Shown here: in pieces, positions 16,213 through 25,217 of the stretch | Numbering within the stretch: the stretch's first letter is position 1 | Layout of the letters: the number at the start of each line of letters is the position of its first letter | Origin: Planctomycetota bacterium | GTDB lineage: Bacteria > Planctomycetota > UBA1135 > UBA2386 | Assembly: GCA_020638735.1 (NCBI GenBank) | Contig: JACKHZ010000012.1 | Coordinates: 186,001-250,000 of the forward strand | Reading direction: 5' to 3' | Length of the DNA stretch: 64,000 bases | Notes under the pieces: generated by a model | Database searches by the model: none | Told to the model about the DNA's origin: nothing | What the model saw: the letters and a program-made list of their open reading frames with translations, nothing else | Position numbers and translations under genes: made by a program

Positions 16213-18012
16213 TCAGTTGCCGTAGAAGACCTGCTCGCGCAGGTAGGCCAGGTTGAGCGAGTTGAAGCCGGACGCGGCGTTGATCGCCGTGCTGTAGGAC
16301 AGCGACGGGCTCATGACGTTGGTGGCGCCGACGGGGAACAGGCTCGCGTTGCGGATGTGACCGTCCGACGAGCCGGGGAAGTTGATGCTGTCGTCGCCGT
16401 AGAGGCCGGCGGGCATCGGGTCGTTCTGCACGAGGCCGACCGAGTGACCGCACTCGTGGGCGATGACCACCGCCAGGAAGCGGGCGAGGTCGTCGATCGC
16501 CGCGTCGATCTCGTCCCTGCGGGAGTCGGTGTTGGTGCCGTTGAGGCGGTCGTCGTCGGCCGCGTCCGCGCCGATCGGCGTGCCGCCCACCGTGCTGGTG
16601 AACGGGTCGAAGGTCGTGCGGAACAGGCTGGAGGACGGCGGCCCGGCGAACGCGTCGACCAGCGTGAACAGGAACACGCCGAGCCGCGCGCCCTGGAAGT
16701 CGACCTGCGTGTCGTCGTTCTGGGTCGCGTTGGACGGGTCGAAGATCGCCAGCCCCAGCACGCCCGGGCTCGACGCCGACCCGGCGACGCTGATCTGCGA
16801 GTAGCCGAGCGAGCTGTAGGGGACGCTCTCGCCGTTGACGAACGTGCCGCTCGGGCGGGTCAGCGTGAAGGTCACCGGCGCGCCGTCGTAGATCGTGCCG
16901 AGCTGCGTGACGATCTCCGCCTCGAGGCGCGCCAGGACGACCTGGTTGCTGTCGAGGCCGGCCGAGACGTTGGCGATCGGCGAAGCGGTCTGCAGGCCGA
17001 GCACGAACAGCAGGTCGACGAAGTCGGCGCGGCCGTTGCTCGTGGAGGTGCGCGTCACGTCCATGCCGCCGGTGATCGCGGTGGCGCTGAACTGCTCGAT
17101 GTCGCGCGAGAAGTCGAGGAACCAGACCTGCGAGCTGTTGACCGTCGTCTCGAACGGCTGCAGCGCGCTGGTGAACGCCCGCACGACCGCGGCGAACGTG
17201 CTGCCGGTCGAGGCGAGGCCCGAGACGTCGACGACCGTGCAGGTCAGCGTCACGGCGCCGTTGGGGAACAGCACTGTGCTCGGCACCGAGTAGGAGGCCG
17301 CGCTGTTGCTCGCCGAGACCGCGGTCAGGAACGGTCGCAGGTTGGTTCCGGCCAGCTGCGTGCCGCTGCCGGTCGACACCGCGACCGACGCCGTGATCAC
17401 GGTCCGGGAGGTGTCGATGCCGGTGTTGTCGCTGTAGGCCAGGTCGATGGTCCAGCCGGTGCGCGGCACCTGCAGCGTGCCGCCGGCGGCGCCGGTGCCG
17501 TTCAGCTCGTCGTCGACGTCGGCGATCGTCACGTTGGAGATCGTCGGCGCGGCGCCGTCGCTGGTGCCGATCGTGACCGCGGTGCCGCCGTTGCCGAACT
17601 GCCCGCTGGCGTCCTTGACCGCGTCGTTGCCGATCGCCAGCGCGATCGTCGTCGTGCCGGGAGTGAAGGTGACCCCGCTGCCGAGCGTGATCGAGATGGT
17701 GTTGGCCGAGACGACGCTCGGCGCCGTCGCGACCGAGCCGAGCGTCGCGCCGCCCGACAGCACGCAGTCGTCGTCGTCGAACAGCGTCGCGGTGACCAGC
17801 GAGACCGTCTCGGAGAACGACAGGATCAGCGTGTCCCCCGCGGTCGGAGTCGAGCTGCCGCCGCTGAACGACGCGGTGACGATGACCGGCATCGCGTCGC
17901 TCGAGCCGGTCGAGCCGCCGCCGCCGCTGCACGCCGCCGCCGCTGCGAGCAGCAGGGCGAACGTCGTGCGGCGCACAAATCGCTGATGTGAAGGGGTGTT
18001 CGTTCCGATCAT
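16213..18012 (-). CDS. Metzincin-like lipoprotein with Ig-like domain
   Basis: This 599-residue protein begins with a lipoprotein signal (FALLLAAAAACSGGGG, lipobox Cys at about residue 28). An SbsA/Big_5-like Ig domain (VIVTASFSGGSSTPTAGDTL) and further beta-rich repeats follow. Near the C-terminus VIAHECGHSVGLVQND carries the zinc-protease HExxH, followed by NVMSPS that could be the Met-turn of a metzincin. The usual third ligand in HExxHxxGxxH is replaced by Gln, so activity is not certain. The protein is probably an outer-surface protease. The ATG at 18012 was chosen for the lipoprotein signal; the frame stays open upstream. Confidence 0.75.
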   Translation of the reverse strand: MIGTNTPSHQRFVRRTTFALLLAAAAACSGGGGSTGSSDAMPVIVTASFSGGSSTPTAGDTLILSFSETVSLVTATLFDDDDCVLSGGATLGSVATAPSVVSANTISITLGSGVTFTPGTTTIALAIGNDAVKDASGQFGNGGTAVTIGTSDGAAPTISNVTIADVDDELNGTGAAGGTLQVPRTGWTIDLAYSDNTGIDTSRTVITASVAVSTGSGTQLAGTNLRPFLTAVSASNSAASYSVPSTVLFPNGAVTLTCTVVDVSGLASTGSTFAAVVRAFTSALQPFETTVNSSQVWFLDFSRDIEQFSATAITGGMDVTRTSTSNGRADFVDLLFVLGLQTASPIANVSAGLDSNQVVLARLEAEIVTQLGTIYDGAPVTFTLTRPSGTFVNGESVPYSSLGYSQISVAGSASSPGVLGLAIFDPSNATQNDDTQVDFQGARLGVFLFTLVDAFAGPPSSSLFRTTFDPFTSTVGGTPIGADAADDDRLNGTNTDSRRDEIDAAIDDLARFLAVVIAHECGHSVGLVQNDPMPAGLYGDDSINFPGSSDGHIRNASLFPVGATNVMSPSLSYSTAINAASGFNSLNLAYLREQVFYGN

Positions 18013-18018
18013 GGCTGC

Positions 18019-18585
18019 ATGGGCAGGTGGGCGTTGTGGGCGGCGCATCGATACGTGCAGGCGGGGGCGTCGGTGCCGCGCACGATCGGCCCCGACGGTC
18101 GGCCGCTGGTGCGGGCGTGGCGCGTGCGCGCTCCCGAGGCGGTCGCCGCCGCGCGACTCGTCCGCGCGTCGCGACCGCAGCCGTGGTGGCCGCGGCTCCT
18201 GGGCTTCGCCTGTCTGGGGATCGCTTGCATGTACGCCTTGGAGCCGGTGCCGCCGATGGCACCGCATGTTCCGGTATCGGCAGTAGCGGGGCCAGTGCAT
18301 GAGGTGACAGGTCCGGCGTTGGCGATCGAAGGGCTCGCCTTCGACGCCGAGACGGCGAGCCTGAGCTGGTCCGACGCGGTCGTGGCCGCGCCGTACACGG
18401 TCGTCGTGCTCGGTCCTGACTACCGTGAGATGGCCCGTTCGGCGGGCGTCGCCGAGGCGACCTGGGTCGCCGATGCCGACCTGCAGGAGCGCCTCGTCGC
18501 GGGCGAGACCTACCACCTGCTGGTGCTCGGCGGCGAAGAACGCCACACCAGGAAGAGCCAGCTGCTCGGCGTCACCTGGCGCTGA
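18019..18585 (+). CDS. Single-pass membrane protein, unknown
   Basis: I do not recognise this 188-residue protein. It has a basic N-terminal 60 residues, one membrane helix (RLLGFACLGIACMYAL, about residues 59-74), and an external part of about 110 residues whose strands (SLSWSDAVVAAPYTVVVLG) resemble a fibronectin type III fold. The listed start lies only 6 bases from the divergent start at 18012, so a later start is possible. Codon use matches its neighbours. The architecture resembles membrane-anchored partners of anti-sigma or kinase systems, but that is only an impression. Confidence 0.5.
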   Translation: MGRWALWAAHRYVQAGASVPRTIGPDGRPLVRAWRVRAPEAVAAARLVRASRPQPWWPRLLGFACLGIACMYALEPVPPMAPHVPVSAVAGPVHEVTGPALAIEGLAFDAETASLSWSDAVVAAPYTVVVLGPDYREMARSAGVAEATWVADADLQERLVAGETYHLLVLGGEERHTRKSQLLGVTWR

Positions 18586-18670
18586 CCGGGAAGCCCCGAT
18601 GGCACCGTCCCGCTGCGGGTTGTCTCGCTCCTAACTCAACTCGGAGCAAGGGGATACCGAAACAGGTGCG

Positions 18671-18693
18671 GCGGGGGGAGCAAACTCCCCGCG
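18671..18693. other. GC-rich hairpin upstream of the kinase gene
   Basis: GGGGAG and CTCCCC flank a short CAAA loop about 25 bases before the kinase start. It could be a leader hairpin or the terminator of the upstream gene; no U-tract follows. Confidence 0.3.
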
Positions 18694-18715
18694 ATGCAAC
18701 CGGGACACACATCGG

Positions 18716-19645
18716 ATGATGAAGCTTGCCGTCGGTGAGGTAGTCGAGGGCTACCGGATCACGCGTTTCCTGGGGCGCGGGGGGTTCGCCTCCGTGTTCC
18801 TGGCGCAGCACGAACAGAGCGGGGCCAAGGTCGCCCTCAAGGTGGGCGGGCTGTCCGGCGGTGGCCGGCAGGTCACGCGCCTCCTGGAGGTGACCTCGCG
18901 GCGCACGCCGGAGGGCATCAGCCCGGACGAGCTGCCGGGGGAGGCGGTCTTCTTCGAGCCGCGCGGGGTGCGCATCGACCTGTTCGACGAGCAGGAGGTG
19001 CACGCGCTGCTGCGCGCCGAGGGCGACCTGCTCGCCAACTGCCACCACGACAACCTGATCGCCGTGCAGGACCGCCTGGTCGTCGACGGCAACCCGGTGC
19101 TGGTGCTCGACTACGTGCGCGGCAAGACGCTGCGCGAGAAGGTGCGCAGCCTCGAGGGCATCCACCTCAACTGGTTCCTGGCCATCACGCGCGCGCTGTC
19201 GGCGCTGGCCGAAGCCGGCACGCTGCCCTACCACGGCGACCTGAAGCCCGAGAACATCATCGTCAAGCCGAGCGGCAAGGTCGTGCTGCTCGACCCGGCG
19301 CTGCGGCTGGTCGACCGGCCGGTCGTGACGACGACGCCGCACTACAACCCGCTGCTGCTGACCGACAGCAAGGCGGACGTGATGGCGATCGGCATCATGA
19401 TCTACGAGATCCTGACCGGCACGCTGCCGTTCGACGAGGTGCCGTGGGAGTTCGCCGGCCGGCAGAGCGGCGGCGAGACGCAGCGCCTGTCGCTGAGCTA
19501 CTTCTTCAGCTACACGCCGCCGCACGTGCTCAACCCGAAGACGCCCGAGGAGCTCGAGCGCATCGTCTACCGCTGCATCACCGTGCAGGGCTACGGCCTC
19601 GACGAGCTGCGGCAGGACCTCGAGGCGTTCATCAGCAAGGCGTGA
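18716..19645 (+). CDS. Hanks-type Ser/Thr protein kinase (divergent)
   Basis: This 309-residue cytoplasmic kinase has the glycine-rich loop GRGGFAS (residues 20-26), ATP-binding Lys42, and a catalytic loop HGDLKPEN with Asp175 and Asn180. The HRD arginine is replaced by Gly, and the DFG motif is DPA (Asp193-Pro-Ala), so metal-binding Asp is kept but the rest of the motif is changed. An unusual insertion of about 40 residues follows the lysine strand. No membrane helix or PASTA domain follows. The start is ATGATG; either Met is possible. Catalysis is plausible but regulation should differ from typical PknB-like kinases. Confidence 0.82.
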   Translation: MMKLAVGEVVEGYRITRFLGRGGFASVFLAQHEQSGAKVALKVGGLSGGGRQVTRLLEVTSRRTPEGISPDELPGEAVFFEPRGVRIDLFDEQEVHALLRAEGDLLANCHHDNLIAVQDRLVVDGNPVLVLDYVRGKTLREKVRSLEGIHLNWFLAITRALSALAEAGTLPYHGDLKPENIIVKPSGKVVLLDPALRLVDRPVVTTTPHYNPLLLTDSKADVMAIGIMIYEILTGTLPFDEVPWEFAGRQSGGETQRLSLSYFFSYTPPHVLNPKTPEELERIVYRCITVQGYGLDELRQDLEAFISKA

Positions 19646-19670
19646 GCGTCGGCGCGCGCCCAGAGCCCGA

Positions 19671-19684
19671 GAGAGGTTCCTCTC
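19671..19684 (+). terminator. Short hairpin after the kinase gene
   Basis: GAGAGG and CCTCTC form a 6-bp stem with a 2-base loop, 25 bases after the kinase stop. It lies just before the larger hairpin at 19729-19766. Confidence 0.35.
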
Positions 19685-19728
19685 GAAGGCTCTGCGCGGC
19701 CGCGCAGGCGGCCACCAATCGGCATTCC

Positions 19729-19766
19729 GAGATGAGATGAGAGGGCCGGCCCGCTGATCTCATCTC
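19729..19766. terminator. Bidirectional hairpin terminator between convergent genes
   Basis: GAGATGAGAT (19729-19738) pairs perfectly with ATCTCATCTC (19757-19766), with GGGCCGGCCC at 19743-19752 inside the loop. It separates the kinase gene and the facing beta-helix gene. The left arm and core are nearly identical to the hairpin at 15212-15255. Confidence 0.55.
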
Positions 19767-20919
19767 AGTGCACGGCGAAGGTGCACGGCAGGCCCAGCGC
19801 CACCGTGCCCTGGTCGAGCACGATCGCCTGCGTCGTGAACAGGCTGCCCTGCAGCACGCTGTTGGGAATGGTGATCGTCAGTTCGGTGATGCCGATCGAG
19901 GTCGCGGTCGACGGCCCGAACAGCAGTGATGGCGCGACCGGGTCGATCGACAGCGCCCCGAACGGCGTGTTCACGGCCGGCTTCGGCAAGCCGAGCGCGA
20001 GCCAGACGAACGCGTTCGCCGGGGCGCGGGTTCGCAGCAGCAGCGGCTGGCCGCGCAGCGCGGCGGCGCACCAGGTCGCGGTCACCGTGCCCGTCTGCAC
20101 GGTGGCGCTGCCGACGATGGGCTGGGTGCCGAACATCGGCGCCAGCGTCACCATCGGGTCGTGGCGCACGGAGCCACCGGTCGCGTCGACCGCGGCGCCG
20201 GTCGGGTTCCTGACGTAGCTGAGGTTGGCGAACACCAGGGCGTGACCGGTGATGGTCAGCGCGGTGTTGATGGTGACGATCGCGGCCGGAGCGCCGGGGC
20301 CGGTGTCGAAGCGCGGCTGCACGACGTCGACGGTCGAGTCGGTGGCGTTCAGTGCCACGCCGCCGGCGAGCCCGATGTAGGTGACGCCGAGCTGGCACTC
20401 GACGAGGTCGACGTCGCTGTTGGTGATCGCGACGGCGGGGCTGCCGAAGGTCGACACCTCACGCAGCGTGACGTCGCCGCTGTCGGCGATCTCGATCGAT
20501 GGCCAGGTGGGCAAGAAGACCTGGTTCTCGCGGCAGCGCAGCCGATCGAGGTGCACGCGGCCCTGGCAGTTGGCGATGCGGAAGTTCAACTCGCCGTCCC
20601 ACGGACGGTCGAAGCCGACCATGCAGAAGGTCTCGCCGAGCGGCAGGTCGGTGATCTCGTAGCGCGCCGTGGCCGTGCTCGAGATCGGCACCAGGCCGCC
20701 GACGCCGACGATGGTCAGCCCCTTGCTGGTCGAGAACGGCGTCGCGCCTTCGCCGAACGGCCCCGTCTGCACGAGGATCGTGTCGCCGCTCGACGCCGCG
20801 GCGACCGCGGTCGGCAGGTCGGTGAAGTCGACCCCCGGGCCACCGCCGGCGTTGACCGTCCAGGTGCTCTGCGCGACGAGCGGGGTGACGAGTGCGAGCG
20901 CGGCGACGAGACGATGCAT
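19765..20919 (-). CDS. Exported beta-helix protein
   Basis: This 384-residue protein has a signal peptide (LVAALALVTPLVAQ). The next part opens with the WTVNAGGGPGVDFTDLPTAV segment typical of planctomycetal right-handed beta-helix or pectate-lyase-like proteins, followed by strand-rich repeats. The final 120 residues (PLLLRTRAPANAFVWLALGL to LPCTFAVH) resemble the shared C-terminal domain of other exported proteins here. GGAG lies 8-11 bases before the ATG at 20919, which decides the start over the upstream in-frame Met. No catalytic residues can be assigned. Confidence 0.75.
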   Translation of the reverse strand: MHRLVAALALVTPLVAQSTWTVNAGGGPGVDFTDLPTAVAAASSGDTILVQTGPFGEGATPFSTSKGLTIVGVGGLVPISSTATARYEITDLPLGETFCMVGFDRPWDGELNFRIANCQGRVHLDRLRCRENQVFLPTWPSIEIADSGDVTLREVSTFGSPAVAITNSDVDLVECQLGVTYIGLAGGVALNATDSTVDVVQPRFDTGPGAPAAIVTINTALTITGHALVFANLSYVRNPTGAAVDATGGSVRHDPMVTLAPMFGTQPIVGSATVQTGTVTATWCAAALRGQPLLLRTRAPANAFVWLALGLPKPAVNTPFGALSIDPVAPSLLFGPSTATSIGITELTITIPNSVLQGSLFTTQAIVLDQGTVALGLPCTFAVH

Positions 20920-21004
20920 GGCCTTCTCCTCTGCCTCCGTGTGGGCGAGGCGCGGCATCGTAGCGGACGCCGGCGACGGCCGCTCGCCGGTGACGCTGGC
21001 GGCC

Positions 21005-21724
21005 CTAGAAGCGCACGCGGCGGTCGCCGAGCAGGGCGGCGCCGGCGACGACGGCGAACAGGCCGAGGAACAGCGCGAGGATGTGCTCGACGCGGCCGAT
21101 CTGCTCCGACGGCAGGAACGCCGCCGTGTAGGTGCAGGTGGCGATCGCCGTCGAGCGCAGCCGGCCGGTGCGGAAGTGCTGCCACAGCATGCCCGTGACG
21201 ACGCCGGCGCCGAGGGCGCGCAAGGCCAGCTCGATCGACCAGCCGGTCAGCAGCGCGTGCGCGGCGGCGGCGGCGGCGATGACGAAGAGAGCGCAGGCGA
21301 CGGCGACACCGAACGGCGCCCACGGCGACGGCGCGCGCGCGGGCCCGGCGACGGGGGTGTCGGGCGCCGCAGCCGCCGCCTCGGCGGTCGAGTCGGCGAA
21401 GAGCGCGTCACCCGGTTCGGTGAACTCGCCTTCCCCCCAGGTCGGCCCTGGTGCGGCCGGGTCGGCCTTCTGCCCGGCGGCGGCGGGGCGCTTCCCGACC
21501 CGCTGCGGCGCGTTCTCCGGGTCGATGCCGCGCCGTTTCAGCTCCTCCATGCGGCGCTGCCGGTAGTCGAGGCGCTTGTTGCCGGCGAGCTCCGCCTCGA
21601 TCGCCTTCAGCGCCGGGTCCTCGAACTGCGGCTGCTCGTCCCGCCAGGGGCCGTCCTGTCCCTTGACGATCGATTGCGTCAGCTCGTCGTCGAACATGTC
21701 GCTGATGTCGTCCGGGGTGGCCAT
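21005..21724 (-). CDS. Membrane protein with acidic/charged N-terminal half
   Basis: I do not recognise this 239-residue protein. The first 120 residues are hydrophilic and charged, with a helical KRLDYRQRRMEELKRRG segment, and the rest holds four membrane helices (such as FGVAVACALFVIAAAAAA and HILALFLGLFAVVAGAALLG). The last helix ends in a basic DRRVRF tail. It is followed divergently by the TPR lipoprotein gene. Codon use is ordinary for the genome. Upstream in-frame Met codons exist, but the chosen start gives the conserved-looking acidic beginning. Confidence 0.6.
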   Translation of the reverse strand: MATPDDISDMFDDELTQSIVKGQDGPWRDEQPQFEDPALKAIEAELAGNKRLDYRQRRMEELKRRGIDPENAPQRVGKRPAAAGQKADPAAPGPTWGEGEFTEPGDALFADSTAEAAAAAPDTPVAGPARAPSPWAPFGVAVACALFVIAAAAAAHALLTGWSIELALRALGAGVVTGMLWQHFRTGRLRSTAIATCTYTAAFLPSEQIGRVEHILALFLGLFAVVAGAALLGDRRVRF

Positions 21725-21869
21725 GCCCCGGTGCCATCGTCCGTCCCAGGCCGGGACATTGAGGCGACGACGGCGAACTTCTGCAGGCGGCCGCCTGTGG
21801 ACATCCCCGACCCGGTCGGGAAGATCCAGGCCGGCCGGCCGGTCTGACCCGGCCGCCTTCACCCGAGCC

Positions 21870-23183
21870 ATGAACCGACCCCTCCTCCGGACCCTGCTCC
21901 CTGTCGCCGCAGGCCTCGCCCTGCTCGTCGGCTGCAGCACCCAGAACGCCCTCGACCGCAGCGCCGAGTTCGCCAGGCTGGCCGAGTACGACCAGGCGTA
22001 CCGGGTGCTCGACGAGGAATACGTGCGCCAGTCCAGGGACGGCACCGTGGACGAGCGGTTGGCGGAGGCGCACGAGCGCATGCGCCGCCGCTACCTGCTC
22101 GACCGGGCGCAGGCGCGGCTGTTCCTGGAGCGTGAGGACGAAGCCGAGCGCGACCTCGACGAGCTGGCCGCGATCGCCCCCGACTACCCCGGCCTCGCCG
22201 ACCTGCGTCGCCGCGTGCACCTCAAGCAGGCGCAGCGCCTGGTGCTCAACTCCGACGAGCTGCTGGCCGAGAAGGACTACGCCGGCGCGATGGAGGGCTA
22301 CCGCGAGGCGCAGCGCATCGTGCCGGGGCTCGAGACGGCCGAGAAGGGCGTCGAGGCGGTCGGGGAGGAGCTGGCGCGGCTGGACGTGCGCGCGCAGCAA
22401 CAGTTCTTGCAGGCGGTGCGCAAGGTGCCCGAGTTCCGCTGGCCGGAGGTCGCCTACCACGCGTCGATCGTGATCCACAACGTGCCGGATCGCGATGGCG
22501 CCGAAGACCTGCGCGAGCAGGCGCAGCACGAGAACGCCGAACGCACCTTCGCGATGGCGAAGGAGTGCCAGGACCGCGACCAGTTCGGCGCGGCGATGGT
22601 GCTCTACAAGCGCGCCAGGCAGCTCGACCCGGAACTGCCCGGTCTGGCCGAGGCGATCGCCGCGATGGACAAGGAGCTGGCCGCCGTCGTGCTGATCGAG
22701 AAGGCCGCGATCCTGATGCGCGGCCAGAAGTTCGACGAGGCGCGCAAGACGCTCGAGCAGGCGCTGGCGGACTCGGTGTTGTCGCGGCCGGCGATCAGCG
22801 AGCTGATGATCCAGAACCGCAAGCTCGAGGGCATGCAGCAGTACCGCGCCGCCCGCGACCTCGAGGTCATGGGCAAGAAGCAGGAGGCGCTCGACGCCTT
22901 CCAGGCGCTGGCGACGGCGTGGCCGGACGGGCTCGAGGACGAGCGCGCCCGCATCGACAGCCTGACCATCGACATCGACGGCGCCAAGGCCGAGTGGGAC
23001 GCGGCCGAGGCGGCCGAGGCCGCCGGCGACCTGGAGAAGGCGCTGCGGCACTATCGCGCCGCCGACCGCTACTACGCCGATTGGCGCGACGGCAAGGCGC
23101 GCATCGCCCGGCTGGAGAAGGCGATCGCCGAGCAGAAGGCCAAGGCCGGCGGTGACGGCGGCGACGCCGACGCCGGCCGCTGA
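21870..23183 (+). CDS. TPR lipoprotein
   Basis: This 437-residue protein has a lipoprotein signal (LLPVAAGLALLVGC, lipobox Cys at about residue 22). It is then almost entirely helical with tetratricopeptide-like repeats, for example DEAERDLDELAAIAPDYPGL, QFGAAMVLYKRARQLDPELP and DLEKALRHYRAADRYYADW. TPR lipoproteins usually scaffold envelope complexes. The gene lies 44 bases before the histidine kinase gene on the same strand, so they may be co-transcribed. No partner can be named from sequence. Confidence 0.78.
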   Translation: MNRPLLRTLLPVAAGLALLVGCSTQNALDRSAEFARLAEYDQAYRVLDEEYVRQSRDGTVDERLAEAHERMRRRYLLDRAQARLFLEREDEAERDLDELAAIAPDYPGLADLRRRVHLKQAQRLVLNSDELLAEKDYAGAMEGYREAQRIVPGLETAEKGVEAVGEELARLDVRAQQQFLQAVRKVPEFRWPEVAYHASIVIHNVPDRDGAEDLREQAQHENAERTFAMAKECQDRDQFGAAMVLYKRARQLDPELPGLAEAIAAMDKELAAVVLIEKAAILMRGQKFDEARKTLEQALADSVLSRPAISELMIQNRKLEGMQQYRAARDLEVMGKKQEALDAFQALATAWPDGLEDERARIDSLTIDIDGAKAEWDAAEAAEAAGDLEKALRHYRAADRYYADWRDGKARIARLEKAIAEQKAKAGGDGGDADAGR

Positions 23184-23215
23184 GGTCCGGCCGCTCCGTC
23201 GCGCGCACGGCACGG

Positions 23216-23221
23216 CATAAT
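23216..23221 (+). promoter_or_regulatory. Putative -10 box (CATAAT) for the histidine kinase gene
   Basis: CATAAT, one base from the TATAAT consensus, is followed by 6 bases and then the GTG start at 23228. No Shine-Dalgarno sequence is present. This fits a leaderless transcript, which is unusual in such GC-rich DNA because the box stands out. Confidence 0.5.
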
Positions 23222-23227
23222 CCGCCG

Positions 23228-25084
23228 GTGCGCGCGCTCTCGCTGGCCAGCCGGTTCCTGATCACCCTCGTGGTGTCGGCCGTGCTGCCGCTGCTCGTCT
23301 ACGGCGTCTTCTCGCTGCGCAGCATGCGCGAGCAGATCGACGAGCAGGTCGTGCGCGTGTTCCTGCCGCAGCTCGCCGCCGACTACGCGCAGAAGATCGA
23401 GGCGCACCTCGATCGCACCGACCAGGCCTGCGCGATCGTGCGCGAGATCGCGCGCCGCGCGCTCGACGAGCCGGGCGAACTGGAGGCCTTCGAGGAGCAG
23501 GTCGAGCTGGTGCCGGACCTGCTCGACAACTACCTCGACCTGCTGCTGCTCGCCGACAGTGACGGCCGGGTCGTCTACTGGCAGGACGGTCAGCGGCTCG
23601 ATCCGAGCTCGCACGGCCGCCGCGCCGCGCTGATCCCGCGCAGCGTCGCCGATACCTCTTGGTTCCGTCGTGCGCAGCAGGTGCGCGGCGCGGTGTTCCT
23701 GCCGTGGGGGCGTTCGCCGTACCTGCACCGCGGCCTCGACTACCGGTCGATGGATCCCGGCAGCCATCACCTCGGCATCGCCCTCGACGTGCCGCGGCAG
23801 AGCGGCCCGCCGGGGGTGCTGTTCGCGCTGCTGCGCTGGTCGGAGGTGCAGCTCGTCGTCGACGGCGCGCGCGAAGTGCTGGTCGAGGAGGCGGGGCTGC
23901 CGTCGGCCGAGGTCTTCCTGATCGGCCGCGACGGCATCGTCGAGGCGCACACCGACCGCCGTCACTACGGGCTCGAGCTGCAGCCGCCGGATCTGGCGCT
24001 GCGGCTCGCCGCGGCCGGCGAGATCGGCCGCTGCGCGTCGCGCGACGGCGACGGGCGCGCCTGGCGCGTCGGCTATTCGCCGGGCGGCGGCCACCAGGCG
24101 CGCAGCTTCGTGGTCGGCGTCGCCGTGCCCGAGAGCGAGCTGTTCGCCGCCAGCGACGCCTTCGAGCGCGTGCTGTGGATCGCCATCGTCGTGACGCTGC
24201 TCGTGCTCGGCGTGTGGTCGCTGGTCGCGTCGCGCGCGATCACCGCGCCGGTCGCGGCGCTGGTGCGCGCCACGCGCCGCATCGCCCACGGCGACCTCGA
24301 CGTCAGCGTGCCGGCGCGCGGCGGCCCGGAGCTGGGCGAGCTGGCGACGGCGTTCAACCAGATGGCCAACGAGCTGATGATCGGCCGCGAACGGCTGGCG
24401 CACGCCGAGCGCGACCAGGCCTGGGCCGAGATGGCGCGGCAGGTCGCGCACGAGGTCAAGAACCCGCTGCAGCCGATGCGCATGGTCGCGCAGCTGCTGC
24501 AGCGCGCGCGCAACGAGCAGGACCCTCGCGCGGCCGATGTCGCCGACCGGCTGGCGCGCACCGTGCTCGAGCAGACCGCCGCGCTCGATCGCATCGCCAG
24601 CGACTTCCGCTCGTTCGCCGGCATCGCCCCGGCGCAGCGCGCGGTGGTGGCGGCGGGGCCGTGGCTGCACGAGCTGGTCGAGCAGACCCGCGGCCTGTTC
24701 GCCGGCAAGCCGGTGACGCTCGCGCTCGACGAACAGGTCGGCGACGTGCGCGTCGACATCGACCGGGCGGCGCTGGCGCGCGTGCTGGTCAACCTGGTGC
24801 AGAACGCGCACGAGGCGGCACACGGTCCGGCGCAGCTGCGCGTCGTCGCCCGCCGCGACGGCGGCCGCCTCCGCATCGAGGTCGTCGACGACGGCCCAGG
24901 CGTGCCGGCCGACGTGCGGCTGAAGCTGTTCGACCCCTACTTCACCACCAAGTCGTCGGGCACCGGCCTCGGCCTGGCCATCTGTCGGCGCCTGGTCGAG
25001 GTGCACGGTGGCACCATCCGGCTGGTCTCGACGCGGCCGGGTGAGACGACGTTCGCCATCGAGCTGCCGGTCGCAACGCGCTGA
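23228..25084 (+). CDS. Membrane sensor histidine kinase (NtrY/NtrB-like)
   Basis: This 618-residue protein has an N-terminal membrane helix (FLITLVVSAVLPLLVYGVF), a periplasmic sensor region of about 280 residues, a second helix (WIAIVVTLLVLGVWSLVA) and a HAMP domain. The HisKA box RQVAHEVKNPLQPMR carries the phosphorylated His408, and the HATPase domain has N box NLVQNAHEA, DDGPGVP, and GTGLGLAI. All motifs are intact. No response regulator is adjacent, so this is an orphan kinase. The GTG start is supported by a CATAAT box 6 bases upstream. Confidence 0.92.
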   Translation: MRALSLASRFLITLVVSAVLPLLVYGVFSLRSMREQIDEQVVRVFLPQLAADYAQKIEAHLDRTDQACAIVREIARRALDEPGELEAFEEQVELVPDLLDNYLDLLLLADSDGRVVYWQDGQRLDPSSHGRRAALIPRSVADTSWFRRAQQVRGAVFLPWGRSPYLHRGLDYRSMDPGSHHLGIALDVPRQSGPPGVLFALLRWSEVQLVVDGAREVLVEEAGLPSAEVFLIGRDGIVEAHTDRRHYGLELQPPDLALRLAAAGEIGRCASRDGDGRAWRVGYSPGGGHQARSFVVGVAVPESELFAASDAFERVLWIAIVVTLLVLGVWSLVASRAITAPVAALVRATRRIAHGDLDVSVPARGGPELGELATAFNQMANELMIGRERLAHAERDQAWAEMARQVAHEVKNPLQPMRMVAQLLQRARNEQDPRAADVADRLARTVLEQTAALDRIASDFRSFAGIAPAQRAVVAAGPWLHELVEQTRGLFAGKPVTLALDEQVGDVRVDIDRAALARVLVNLVQNAHEAAHGPAQLRVVARRDGGRLRIEVVDDGPGVPADVRLKLFDPYFTTKSSGTGLGLAICRRLVEVHGGTIRLVSTRPGETTFAIELPVATR

Positions 25085-25217
25085 AGGCCGGCGACAGGGT
25101 GGTTGCGCCGGTCCGCGTCCGCCCGGGCGCGCGATCCCGGTTGTCGCGACAGGCTGCGAGTCCCACCGGCTACGGTCACCGCCTCCCCGAGCCGCCCGCC
25201 CCGCGGACCCGCAGCCC

